Below, in pieces: positions 28,108 through 39,430 of a DNA stretch of 46,060 nucleotides. Each line of letters starts with the position of its first letter. Position 1 is the stretch's first letter. The translations under genes and the position numbers were made by a program. Source of the DNA: Candidatus Roizmanbacteria bacterium RIFCSPHIGHO2_02_FULL_37_13b (lineage in GTDB: Bacteria; Patescibacteriota; Microgenomatia; UBA1406; HO2-37-13b); assembly GCA_001789395.1 (NCBI GenBank), contig MFZK01000003.1, positions 2,330 to 48,389 of the forward strand. Reading direction: 5' to 3'. The notes below the pieces were generated by a model. It was given only the letters and a program-made list of their open reading frames with translations. It had not been told where the DNA came from and did no database searches.

Positions 28108-28407
28108 ATGAAAAAAGATATTCACCCTACATATTTTGTGGATACAAAAGTCACCTGTTCCTGCGGTAATACTTTTACAACGGGTTCAACAAAACGAGAA
28201 CTTCGAGTTGAAGTATGTTCCCATTGCCACCCTCTCTATACAGGTGAGAAACGTTTTGTCGACACCTTAGGTCAAGTAGGTAAGTTTCAAAAAAAACAAC
28301 AAATTGCAAAGGATCTTGAAGCAAAACTACCAAAAAAGAAAAAAAGACAAGTGGAAAAACAAGATTACCAACCAAAGACACTTCGTGAACTTTTAGGACA
28401 GATGTGA
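28108..28407 (+). CDS. rpmE: Ribosomal protein bL31 with C-terminal extension
   Basis: [60 protein letters not shown]. Confidence 0.95.
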   Translation: MKKDIHPTYFVDTKVTCSCGNTFTTGSTKRELRVEVCSHCHPLYTGEKRFVDTLGQVGKFQKKQQIAKDLEAKLPKKKKRQVEKQDYQPKTLRELLGQM

Positions 28408-28452
28408 TTAATTACCGTTGAATTAAAGCCTCATTTTAAGTATAATTTTTAG

Positions 28453-30399
<1,947 letters not shown>

Positions 30400-30479
30400 A
30401 ATTGTTACAAATTACATGTGACACGTAACACAAATTTAAAATTTTTAACGTGAAACGTGCTACATGATACAAATTAATC

Positions 30480-30983
30480 ATGAACATATCATCTGGAAAA
30501 AATCCACCTTCAGAAATTAACGTTTATATCGAAATTCCTCAAGGCTCAGCTATTAAATATGAACTCGACAAAAAGTCCGGAATAATATTTGTTGACCGTT
30601 TTAACTACACGGCAATGGTCTATCCATTTAATTACGGATTTATCCCGGGTACTCAAGCGGAGGATGGTGATGCAACAGACGTTTTAGTCATATCGTCATA
30701 TTCTGTTTTTCCAGGAACTGTAATTCCTGGTCGTCCGATAGGCCTTTTGGAAATGGAGGATGAGGCGGGTATAGATACAAAAATCATTGCTGTTCCGACA
30801 GTAAAAGTTGACCCATTCTATCAGACAATAAATGATATAACAGATCTACCCGAAGCTTTAAAAATTAAGATTAAACATTTTTTTGATCATTACAAAGAAA
30901 TAGAACCAGAAAAATGGGTTAAAACAAAACAATTTCTGGGACAAAAAGAAGCCAAACAGGCTATAGCAAATACATTAAAGTAA
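30480..30983 (+). CDS. ppa: Inorganic pyrophosphatase
   Basis: [53 protein letters not shown]. Confidence 0.95.
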   Translation: MNISSGKNPPSEINVYIEIPQGSAIKYELDKKSGIIFVDRFNYTAMVYPFNYGFIPGTQAEDGDATDVLVISSYSVFPGTVIPGRPIGLLEMEDEAGIDTKIIAVPTVKVDPFYQTINDITDLPEALKIKIKHFFDHYKEIEPEKWVKTKQFLGQKEAKQAIANTLK

Positions 30984-30993
30984 CTTTTTTTTT

Positions 30994-33537
30994 ATGGATG
31001 AAATTATAGAAAATACACAAGCAGGAATTGCACAAACCGAGATCTCAACTGAAATGAAGCGGGCATATCTTAATTATGCGATGTCGGTCATCGTCGCAAG
31101 AGCTCTGCCCGATGTCAAAGACGGTCTTAAACCAGTGCATAGACGAATTCTATATGCTATGCACAGACTTGGGCTTGGGTTTTCAAGCCGTTTCTCCAAA
31201 TCTGCAAAAGTCGTTGGAGAGGTATTGGGAAAATACCATCCGCATGGAGATGTTCCGGTCTATGATTCGCTAGTCCGTATGGCACAGACCTTTTCAATGC
31301 GATATCCGCTAGTTCGTGGACAAGGTAATTTTGGATCCGTTGATGGGGACCCACCAGCAGCTATGCGTTATACCGAAGTGAAACTGGAAAAGATTGCTGA
31401 TGAAATGTTAACCGATCTTGATAAAGACACTGTTGAGTGGGAGGATAATTTTGATTCAACCTTAAAAGAACCAAAGTATTTAGCCGCAAAGCTACCTAAC
31501 TTGCTCTTGATGGGAGCTGAAGGTATTGCTGTTGGTATGGCTACTAAAATCCCTCCCCACAATTTGTCTGAAATAGTGACAGGCATAATCCGCATAATCG
31601 ACGATACATCCAAAGAGAAAAAGAAGCAAAAAAAAGTTGTGACTGAAATAAATGTTGAAAATCCGAAATTAGGCAAACTCCATGCAACATCGCTAATTTT
31701 TAATACTTCACTTGACTCATTAATGGAAGATATCAAAGGTCCGGATTTCCCGACTGGCGGACTACTGTATGGTCTGGAAGATATACATAACACCTATGCA
31801 ACCGGTAGAGGAAAAATGCTTTGTCGGGCTAAAATTTCAAGTGAGGAAACCAAATCGGGAAGAAACTCAATAGTCGTTAAGGAATTGCCATATCAAGTAA
31901 ATAAGGCTGACTTGGTTGTAAAAATTGCCGACTTAGTCCGTGATAAAAAAGTCGTTGGAATTTCTGACCTTAGAGATGAGTCAGATCGCGATGGAATTAG
32001 ATTAGTCATTGAATTAAAACGTGACGCAGTTTATAAAAAAGTATTAAATAACCTTTACAAGCATACCGAGCTACAAACTACATTCCCAGCAAACATGGTT
32101 GCTTTGGTTGATGGCACACCACAAAGCTTATCATTAAAGGCAATTCTAGAATATTATCTTCGACATCGCGTAGAAGTAATAACTAGAAGATCTCAATTTG
32201 AACTTAAAACGGCCAGAGCTCGTGCTCATATTTTAGAAGGACTTTTAATCGCCCTTGCTCATATAGATGAAGTGGTTGAGATAATAAAAAAATCTAAATC
32301 TGAAGCAGACGCAAAGACAAAATTGATGACACGATTCAAATTGTCCGATATTCAATCACAAGCAATCTTGGACATGCAGCTTAAGAGATTAACTGGTTTG
32401 GAGGTAGAAAAAATCGAATCTGAACTTAAAAAATTAAAAGACCTTATTGCACATCTATTAAGTCTACTAAATGACAACTTTATGATACTTAAAGTCGTCA
32501 AAGATGAACTTTTAGAATTAAGAAACAAGTATGGCGATGAGAGAAAAACCGTAGTTTATAAATATAAACCTGGCGAATTTTCGGATGAGGAGCTAATTGA
32601 AAATAAAGAAGTCATTGTTACATTAACTAAGGAAGGATATATCAAACAAGTACCTAAGGAAACTTATAAAGTACAAAGACGGGGAGGCAAAGGGGTGACG
32701 GGTATCGAAAACAAGGAGGGTGACGATGTCTTCTATATTACAACCGCTATGACTCATGATTCAATGCTTTTTTTTACCAATAAAGGGAAAGTATATCAGA
32801 CCCGGGTCTGGGAAATTCCTCAAGGGACACGTATTGCAAAAGGTAAGGCTCTTGTTAATCTAATTAATATTGCTTCTGAAGAAAAAATAACTTCAATTTT
32901 AAATTATACCCCTTCGGAAGATGCTAAAGATAACAATATAGTTATGTGCACGTCCAAGGGAACAGTAAAAAAAACTCACCTCAGTGATTTTAAAAATATA
33001 CGGGGAAGTGGAATAATTGCGATTAGATTGACGTTAGGTGATGAATTACTTTGGGTAAAAATCACTGATAACAAACATAATATCGTTCTTGCTTCCCACC
33101 AAGGAAAAGCCATCGTCTTCTCAGAAAAAGATGTAAGAGAAACGGGTCGAAACAGTATGGGAGTTAGAGCCATCAATTTAAATAAAAACGATCATGTAAC
33201 TAATATGGACGTATTCCCTCAAAATCAGAAGGATAAAAAAATTATAGTCATTACAGAAAGAGGCATTGGGAAAAAAACCAAAATTGCACTATTTAGATTC
33301 CAAAAACGTGGTGGTAAAGGCGTAAAAATTGCCAATATTGACGAACGGACCGGTCCCATTTCTTTCTCGAGCGTCATAGAAAATGAAGAAAATACTTTAC
33401 TTATCACATCAAGAAAAGGCCAGGTTGTTAAAATTCCCGTCAAAACAATACCAACTCTATCTAGAGAAGCAAAAGGTGTTATATTGATGCGCTTTTCTGA
33501 TAAATTGGATAAAGTGGTATCAGCCACATTTATCTAA
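30994..33537 (+). CDS. gyrA: DNA gyrase subunit A
   Basis: [73 protein letters not shown] GyrA-box-like. Confidence 0.95.
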   Translation: MDEIIENTQAGIAQTEISTEMKRAYLNYAMSVIVARALPDVKDGLKPVHRRILYAMHRLGLGFSSRFSKSAKVVGEVLGKYHPHGDVPVYDSLVRMAQTFSMRYPLVRGQGNFGSVDGDPPAAMRYTEVKLEKIADEMLTDLDKDTVEWEDNFDSTLKEPKYLAAKLPNLLLMGAEGIAVGMATKIPPHNLSEIVTGIIRIIDDTSKEKKKQKKVVTEINVENPKLGKLHATSLIFNTSLDSLMEDIKGPDFPTGGLLYGLEDIHNTYATGRGKMLCRAKISSEETKSGRNSIVVKELPYQVNKADLVVKIADLVRDKKVVGISDLRDESDRDGIRLVIELKRDAVYKKVLNNLYKHTELQTTFPANMVALVDGTPQSLSLKAILEYYLRHRVEVITRRSQFELKTARARAHILEGLLIALAHIDEVVEIIKKSKSEADAKTKLMTRFKLSDIQSQAILDMQLKRLTGLEVEKIESELKKLKDLIAHLLSLLNDNFMILKVVKDELLELRNKYGDERKTVVYKYKPGEFSDEELIENKEVIVTLTKEGYIKQVPKETYKVQRRGGKGVTGIENKEGDDVFYITTAMTHDSMLFFTNKGKVYQTRVWEIPQGTRIAKGKALVNLINIASEEKITSILNYTPSEDAKDNNIVMCTSKGTVKKTHLSDFKNIRGSGIIAIRLTLGDELLWVKITDNKHNIVLASHQGKAIVFSEKDVRETGRNSMGVRAINLNKNDHVTNMDVFPQNQKDKKIIVITERGIGKKTKIALFRFQKRGGKGVKIANIDERTGPISFSSVIENEENTLLITSRKGQVVKIPVKTIPTLSREAKGVILMRFSDKLDKVVSATFI

Positions 33538-33543
33538 TAATTT

Positions 33544-34413
33544 ATGAAGAGATTTGATGGTAAATCAATAGCCCTAATAATACGATCCCTTCTAAAAAAA
33601 CAAGTTAAGGTTGAAAAATTAATACCTAAACTGGTAGTTTTTTCTGTTAAACCTGACGATGAAGGTTCATCATTCATTGCAACCAAACAAAAAGCTACAC
33701 TCGAATTAGGCGGTCATTTTGAATTGATAACTTATAAAAAAACGCCACGCTTTGAAGATTTCGCGCGAAATATTTACCGAATCACCCATGATGATAAAAC
33801 TACTGGGGTAGTTATTCAAAAACCACTACCTGCAGGACTTGATACATCAACGATTTATGGGTATGTCCCTGATATTAAGGAAATTGAAGGTCATAAGATA
33901 AAAACTACTTATTGTCCACCAATAGCTTTAGCTGTGTTAACTCCATTAAAATATTATTTCATGCAGAACGGTAAATTAAAAGGTCCAGACTTAATTTTTG
34001 ATATGGATCGCGATTTGCGCGAATTAAAAAAAATTATAAAAAAAAGAAAAATAGTGGTAATTGGTCGCGGAGATACGGGTGGCAAACCAATAGGTGAAGT
34101 ATTTACCAAAAACAAAATAAATTTCATCGGTGTTAATAGTCAAACACCAAACCCGGAAAGATTTTATCAGGAAGCAGACATAATTATTTCGGCGGTAGGA
34201 AAAAAGGTCCTAATGCCACAAACATTAAAAAAAGGAATTATATTGATCAGCATAGGACTTCACCGTGAAAGCGATCAATGGAAAGGCGATTACTTAGAGA
34301 ATGAGATAAAGGATATCGCATCATTTTATACACCAACGCCAGGAGGTGTAGGACCGCTTGACATTGCGTATCTTATGTACAACTTGGTCCAAGCTACACG
34401 AAGTCAAAAATAA
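33544..34413 (+). CDS. folD: Methylenetetrahydrofolate dehydrogenase/cyclohydrolase (divergent FolD)
   Basis: SSFIATKQKATLELG, VVIQKPLPAGLDTSTIYGYVPDIKEIEG, GRGDTGGKPIGEVF, FYTPTPGGVGPLDIAYLMYN. Confidence 0.85.
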   Translation: MKRFDGKSIALIIRSLLKKQVKVEKLIPKLVVFSVKPDDEGSSFIATKQKATLELGGHFELITYKKTPRFEDFARNIYRITHDDKTTGVVIQKPLPAGLDTSTIYGYVPDIKEIEGHKIKTTYCPPIALAVLTPLKYYFMQNGKLKGPDLIFDMDRDLRELKKIIKKRKIVVIGRGDTGGKPIGEVFTKNKINFIGVNSQTPNPERFYQEADIIISAVGKKVLMPQTLKKGIILISIGLHRESDQWKGDYLENEIKDIASFYTPTPGGVGPLDIAYLMYNLVQATRSQK

Positions 34414-34415
34414 TA

Positions 34416-36266
34416 TCATCGGTTTTTAAATAGGTTTAAAAAAACTTCTTTTGGTATTTCAATTTTACCGATATTTTTCATTGATTTTTTGCCTTTTTTT
34501 TGTTTATCAAGTAGTTTGTCTTTTCTTGTTCTATCACCACCATAAAGCTTCCCTGTGACATCTTTTCTATAGGGAGCAACTCTTGTTGATGCAATGATTT
34601 TACCTTTAAATTCTGCTTGGATGCGAACTTCATATTGTTGTCGAGGTATAAGATCTTTTAAACGTGAGGTAAGAAATTGTCCTCTAACTTGTGATCTTTG
34701 AGTAACGACATATTCTGAAAATTCTTCAACTGGATCACCATTTATTAGAATCAACAGTTTTCCAGCATCACAAGATTCATATTTCTTAAATGTCCAATCA
34801 AATGATGCAAATCCGGAAGTGACAGTTTTTAATTGATCAAAAAATGTAGCCACAATTTCAGCTAGTGGAATCTCATAATGTAAATAAATATGAATTTTAT
34901 TATCCATAGTGATAAACCGACCTCGTGACTGTTCGCACAGTCGCATCACCGGACCAGTATATTCTTGAGGAGTTACTATGGTAACATCGGTTATTGGCTC
35001 TTCAAATTCATTTTGATTTTTGATTTTTTGTTTGTATTCAACTGTCGGTGGAGTTAAAATAATACTTAAATCAAACTCTCGCTCTAAACGTTCGCGAACT
35101 ACATCTGCATGAAGGAGTCCTAAGAATCCAACTCTAAATCCACTACCCAAAGCCTTACTGTTTATAGTTACAGATGATAATGATGCGTCATTTAGACTTA
35201 GCTTCTCAAGTGAATCTTTGAGCCGAACAAAATCATCACTGTCTGTCGGAAATACACTGGCAAATACCATAGGCTTATTCTTTCTGTATCCGGGTAGAGG
35301 ATCATCTAAGCTCTTCTCACTCTGAATAGTATCACCAACGTGTACTTGATGAATATCTTTTAGTTTTGTAACGATATATCCAATCTCACCGCTTCTAAGA
35401 TCTTCTTTTGATTGAATATTTGGTGTAAAAATACCAACTTCTTCGACCTCGAAATAACAGTTTGTCGCAATCAGTTTCAATTTTTCTCCCTTTTTTATCA
35501 TTCCGTTAAACACCCTGACAAAAGCAATGACACCTCGAAATTGATCAAAATATGAGTCAAATATTAGCGCCCTGACATTGCCGACAGCGTTCAAGCTTGA
35601 AATAGGTGGTGGAATGGTAGTAATTAATACTTTTAAAAGCTCATCAATATTTTGTCCGGTTTTTGCCGATATTTCATATATATCATTTTCATTAATACCC
35701 AAAAATTCACTTAGTTCTTCTTTTGTTTTTTTTACTTGCGCATGTGAGATGTCAATTTTATTTACAACGGGGATAATAGTCAGATTCTGTTCAATGGCTT
35801 TGTAGGTATGAGCGATCGTCTGCGCTTGAATACCTTGGGTTGCATCTACTAATAATATTGCTCCTTCAACGCAAGCCAGTGTCCTCTCAACTTCATAAGA
35901 AAAATCAACATGCCCGGGCGTATCAATCAGATTTAATATATATGATACATAGGATGTGGGATGTGAGACGTGAGAAGCTGGATTTTGAAGTGGGATTTCT
36001 TGATATTTTTGATCATTAGATTTCCCACTTCCTACTTCATTTTCCAACCTCCCACTTCCTACTTCGCACCTCATTTGATACATCATTCTAACCGGTGCTA
36101 GTTTTATCGTAATCCCACGTTCACGAGATATCGGATTTTTATCCAAAAGTTGTTCTACATGCTTGCCTTTCTCAACAACTCCGGTGATCTCTAAGATTCG
36201 ATCAGCCAAGGTCGATTTACCATGGTCAACGTGCGCTATAATTGCGAAATTTCTGATGTTAATCAT
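34416..36266 (-). CDS. lepA: Elongation factor 4 (LepA) with atypical internal insertion
   Basis: MINIRNFAIIAHVDHGKSTLADRILEITG, LNLIDTPGHVDFSYEVERTLACVEGAILLVDATQGIQAQT, C-terminal YGGDRTRKDKLLDKQKKGKKSMKNIGKIEIPKEVF. Confidence 0.97.
   Translation of the reverse strand: MINIRNFAIIAHVDHGKSTLADRILEITGVVEKGKHVEQLLDKNPISRERGITIKLAPVRMMYQMRCEVGSGRLENEVGSGKSNDQKYQEIPLQNPASHVSHPTSYVSYILNLIDTPGHVDFSYEVERTLACVEGAILLVDATQGIQAQTIAHTYKAIEQNLTIIPVVNKIDISHAQVKKTKEELSEFLGINENDIYEISAKTGQNIDELLKVLITTIPPPISSLNAVGNVRALIFDSYFDQFRGVIAFVRVFNGMIKKGEKLKLIATNCYFEVEEVGIFTPNIQSKEDLRSGEIGYIVTKLKDIHQVHVGDTIQSEKSLDDPLPGYRKNKPMVFASVFPTDSDDFVRLKDSLEKLSLNDASLSSVTINSKALGSGFRVGFLGLLHADVVRERLEREFDLSIILTPPTVEYKQKIKNQNEFEEPITDVTIVTPQEYTGPVMRLCEQSRGRFITMDNKIHIYLHYEIPLAEIVATFFDQLKTVTSGFASFDWTFKKYESCDAGKLLILINGDPVEEFSEYVVTQRSQVRGQFLTSRLKDLIPRQQYEVRIQAEFKGKIIASTRVAPYRKDVTGKLYGGDRTRKDKLLDKQKKGKKSMKNIGKIEIPKEVFLNLFKNR
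35943..36083. repeat. Repeat-like insertion in lepA, bounded by 8-bp direct repeats TGATACAT
   Basis: TGATACAT at 35943-35950 and 36076-36083; minus strand contains GAAGTAGGAAGTGGGA twice with a 27-nt period, plus tandem-like CACGTCTCACATCCCACATCC. Confidence 0.7.
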
Positions 36267-38061
36267 ACCGTTTATAAATTGTTACTGAAGGATGATCAAA
36301 TACCGTCCAAGTCTCCTCAGCAGACTCATCAGGAAATTCCATAATCGTCCGACCTAACACGCTAATTTTTGGATAAGATGTAATTTTGGCAACTTGTCTA
36401 AACCCTAATTTACCCGAGATTAATTCTTGATAATATTGATTTAACTTGGGATATTTTTTAGCGAGTTCATTACATCTCGCCGGTTCATAACCGTTAAGTA
36501 TAGAACTCGGGTATTTGAAATTATCTTCAAAACAAGTATGATTATAAATTATTCTTCTCGATGGAATAATTATGTAATTGGCTCTCGCCATATTTTGTTG
36601 AAGACTAGCCTCAAGTGATGGATCCTGATCAAGATCATAGAAATTGAATACCATCATGTCATAATGAATATTTCTTGTGTCATAGAACGAAGAAAGTATT
36701 GGAATATCGATAACATTGGCTGTCTCCGACAGTATAGAGGACTCAGTGGTAATGTTTTGATATATCCATTTTGACGCTGAAAAACGCACATCAGGATTAA
36801 GATAGATCGAAGCGTAACTTATACCTGGGATTATGAGAAGAAATATAAGAATAATCCCACCAAAATTTAACAGCAATTTTGATAGCTTATATTTTTTTGC
36901 CAACAAATATATTTCAACTAACATTATGATCACAATTAAAGTTGTTATCGGAAAAATAGGTGAGATAAATCTTGTCCATTTTGCATATAAAAATGATGTT
37001 GGAATAAAATAGATAAGAAAAAAAAGACGTAACATTATATATTCTTTTTTTCGCCAAGACAGACATATAAAACCAACAATGCACAAGAAATATTGAGAGA
37101 ATCCCAAAGCATATGGAAAAATTTTTATCAACTGAAAGATTATCGGAATAGATAAAAAGAACGAACGAGTATAAAAAACTGGTATAGATCCGTCTCCAAC
37201 GCCAACTTCATATCTAATAGTACTGATAAAAGCATTCCAATTGATAATACTCTGCCAGGAAAAAATGGCGCTAATTATGATTGTTACGGCAATAATTAGG
37301 AAAATACCTGATAATGATGCTATAAGAAATAAAAGTTTACTCAAAAGAACTTTTGTTAATTTCCTATACTTTGATTTCTTATATAACTCTTTTAAAATGA
37401 TAGAAATAATCGGGATAAGTAAAAAACTTATACTTGATACTTTGGTCGCAATAGACAATCCACAAAATATAGCAACCTTAAGTAAATCAAAAGTATTGTG
37501 CTTTTTTTCTATCAAAACTTTTAAACTCAAATATGAGATTAAAGAATAAAAGAGCATCAGCAAGCTTTCAGTAGTGCCAAAATGAGAAAATTGAATACCA
37601 TAAGGTACAAATATAATAATAAGCCAACATGCAACTTTTAGAATGAAGAATTGGTTATCATCTGGCTTAAACCATTTTAGAGATCTATTCAGTAATGTAA
37701 ATATTTTGAATAATACAAAAGCATTTAAAATTGAGGATAAAAATGAAATCATCCTTAATGCAATAATGACTTCATCGAATCTATTAAAATCCATACCTTG
37801 CCGTAACATGTGTATTATTAGAGCAAAAATATACCCAAGATATATATTGAACTGACCATAAGCAAAAAAGTTCGGGTTAAAACATGTCTTTAACCATGAA
37901 ACATGAAGCACAAAACTTGAAACATTACATTTCAGATTCAAGACAGCGTCAGCCATATTTCTTTCATCAGGATGCATCGGGTAGGGAAGTCCCCAATCAA
38001 GACCAACGCTTCTTGAATAAAAAAGGAGAAAAAAAAGGAGCAAAAAAACGATCTTTTTCAT
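36259..38061 (-). CDS. Multi-pass membrane protein, GT39-like glycosyltransferase
   Basis: DWGLPYPMHPDERNMADAV near the N-terminus, many TM segments, FFAYGQFNIYLGY; 8-bp overlap with lepA. Confidence 0.75.
   Translation of the reverse strand: MKKIVFLLLFFLLFYSRSVGLDWGLPYPMHPDERNMADAVLNLKCNVSSFVLHVSWLKTCFNPNFFAYGQFNIYLGYIFALIIHMLRQGMDFNRFDEVIIALRMISFLSSILNAFVLFKIFTLLNRSLKWFKPDDNQFFILKVACWLIIIFVPYGIQFSHFGTTESLLMLFYSLISYLSLKVLIEKKHNTFDLLKVAIFCGLSIATKVSSISFLLIPIISIILKELYKKSKYRKLTKVLLSKLLFLIASLSGIFLIIAVTIIISAIFSWQSIINWNAFISTIRYEVGVGDGSIPVFYTRSFFLSIPIIFQLIKIFPYALGFSQYFLCIVGFICLSWRKKEYIMLRLFFLIYFIPTSFLYAKWTRFISPIFPITTLIVIIMLVEIYLLAKKYKLSKLLLNFGGIILIFLLIIPGISYASIYLNPDVRFSASKWIYQNITTESSILSETANVIDIPILSSFYDTRNIHYDMMVFNFYDLDQDPSLEASLQQNMARANYIIIPSRRIIYNHTCFEDNFKYPSSILNGYEPARCNELAKKYPKLNQYYQELISGKLGFRQVAKITSYPKISVLGRTIMEFPDESAEETWTVFDHPSVTIYKRYD
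37895..37926. repeat. Left arm of an imperfect inverted repeat, inside the GT39-like CDS
   Basis: CATGAAACATGAAGCACAAAACTTGAAACATT matches the reverse complement of 38078-38109 at 28/32 positions (hand-aligned). Confidence 0.8.
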
Positions 38062-38077
38062 TCAATAATTATACAAA

Positions 38078-38109
38078 AATGTTTCATGTTTCATGCTTCA
38101 GGTTTCATG
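38078..38109. repeat. Right arm of the inverted repeat, overlapping the metK stop codon
   Basis: AATGTTTCATGTTTCATGCTTCAGGTTTCATG; metK stop is at 38105-38107. Confidence 0.8.
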
Positions 38110-39211
38110 AAACTATTTTCTCCCATGGAAACTCATCTCTTCCAAAATGTCCATATGCCGCGGTATTGAAATAGATTGGTCGTAGAAGATCGAATTTGTC
38201 GATGATTCCTTTTACAGATGTGTCAAGCAGCTTTGTCATTAAACTATTTATAACTTTAAAAGATTTTTTTGCTGTACCAAATGTCTCTATTTGTTGCATG
38301 ACCGGTTTTCTAGCGCCGATAAAATATGCCAATCTCACTTCACAGCGATCGGCCAATCCGCAAGCAACGATGTTTTTTGCTAAGTATCGAGCTGCATATG
38401 CACCTGAACGATCAACTTTTGTGGGATCCTTTCCAGAGAAACATCCCCCACCGACATGACACATACCGCCGTAGGAATCAACAACAATCTTTCGACCGGT
38501 GACGCCCGAATCCGCTGCCGGGCCGGAGAAATGCCAAACACCGGTTCCATTAAACATAAATTCTTTTAATGTAATTTTATATCCAAATTCATTTAAAACC
38601 GGTTTAACAACATAATTGAAAATATCATTTTTAACCGTGCTTATCGAAACACTTTTCAGATGGGGGACAGCCATGACTATTTGTTCAACGGACACAGGTT
38701 TAAATTTATTATAACCAACAGTCACTTGAGATTTACCATCGGGTCGAAGATAATCAAGCTTTTTATTTATCCGAATCTCATCAACCTTCATCACTAATCT
38801 ATGTGCTATTGAGATTGGTAAAGGCATATAATTTTTAGTGTCTGAACAAGCAAAACCAAACATCATTCCCTGATCTCCTGCTCCTTCATCATCGACGCCA
38901 ACTGCTATTTCCGGTGATTGAGTATGGACTTTAACAGTGATTGGGGAATTAAATGTAAATTTTAATTCCGGGTCAGTATATCCTAATTTTTTTATGACGT
39001 TCTTGGTTATTTTTTTAAAATCTAATTTGGCTTTTGTTTTAAGTTCTCCTACCAATGCTACAAAATCTTTGCCGACCATTGCTTCAACTCCAACATGGGA
39101 GTGTTTATCTACACTTATGGCCGCATCTAAAATCGCATCGCTGATTTGATCACAAATTTTATCAGGATGCCCAGCACAGACAGACTCGGAAGTAAAAGTT
39201 GTTTTGATCAT
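38105..39211 (-). CDS. metK: S-adenosylmethionine synthetase
   Basis: MIKTTFTSESVCAGHPDKICDQISDAILDA, GAGDQGMMFGFAC, GGCFSGKDPTKVDRSGAYAARY; ATG 39211 preferred because the upstream extension reads through the riboswitch. Confidence 0.95.
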   Translation of the reverse strand: MIKTTFTSESVCAGHPDKICDQISDAILDAAISVDKHSHVGVEAMVGKDFVALVGELKTKAKLDFKKITKNVIKKLGYTDPELKFTFNSPITVKVHTQSPEIAVGVDDEGAGDQGMMFGFACSDTKNYMPLPISIAHRLVMKVDEIRINKKLDYLRPDGKSQVTVGYNKFKPVSVEQIVMAVPHLKSVSISTVKNDIFNYVVKPVLNEFGYKITLKEFMFNGTGVWHFSGPAADSGVTGRKIVVDSYGGMCHVGGGCFSGKDPTKVDRSGAYAARYLAKNIVACGLADRCEVRLAYFIGARKPVMQQIETFGTAKKSFKVINSLMTKLLDTSVKGIIDKFDLLRPIYFNTAAYGHFGRDEFPWEKIVS

Positions 39212-39230
39212 ATGTATTGCTTTAATTATT

Positions 39231-39254
39231 AAAAAAACTCCCCGTAGGGAGCTT
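39231..39254 (-). terminator. Intrinsic terminator between riboswitch and metK
   Basis: Minus strand AAGCTCCCTACGGGGAGTTTTTTTA: CTCCC/GGGAG hairpin followed by T7. Confidence 0.75.
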
Positions 39255-39275
39255 GTTTGCTCGGTTTTTCGGCCG

Positions 39276-39386
39276 ACCTTATCATCCCTTGTTCGGGCTA
39301 GTCTTGGCACCATTCCGCTTCACAAACGGATGGTTGTCGGATAGGTCATAACGAGCTAGTTCTCATCCCTATCTCTCTTGATAATA
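39276..39386 (-). promoter_or_regulatory. SAM-I-type riboswitch upstream of metK
   Basis: Minus strand TTATCAAGAGAGATAGGGATGAGAACTAGCTCGTTATGACCTATCCGACAACCATCCGTTTGTGAAGCGGAATGGTGCCAAGACTAGCCCGAACAAGGGATGATAAG matches SAM-I hallmarks: AAGAGAG, AGGGA, ATGACC, GACAACC, GGTGCCAA, GATGATAAG closing P1. Confidence 0.9.
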
Positions 39387-39430
39387 ATACTTTACTAATA
39401 TTAACTAATTTTGATTAATATTTCAATTGT

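Noticed and set aside
39212-39313. N-terminal extension of MetK to 39313 in the ORF track
   Set aside because: It translates part of the riboswitch and terminator; canonical MetK begins at ATG 39211.
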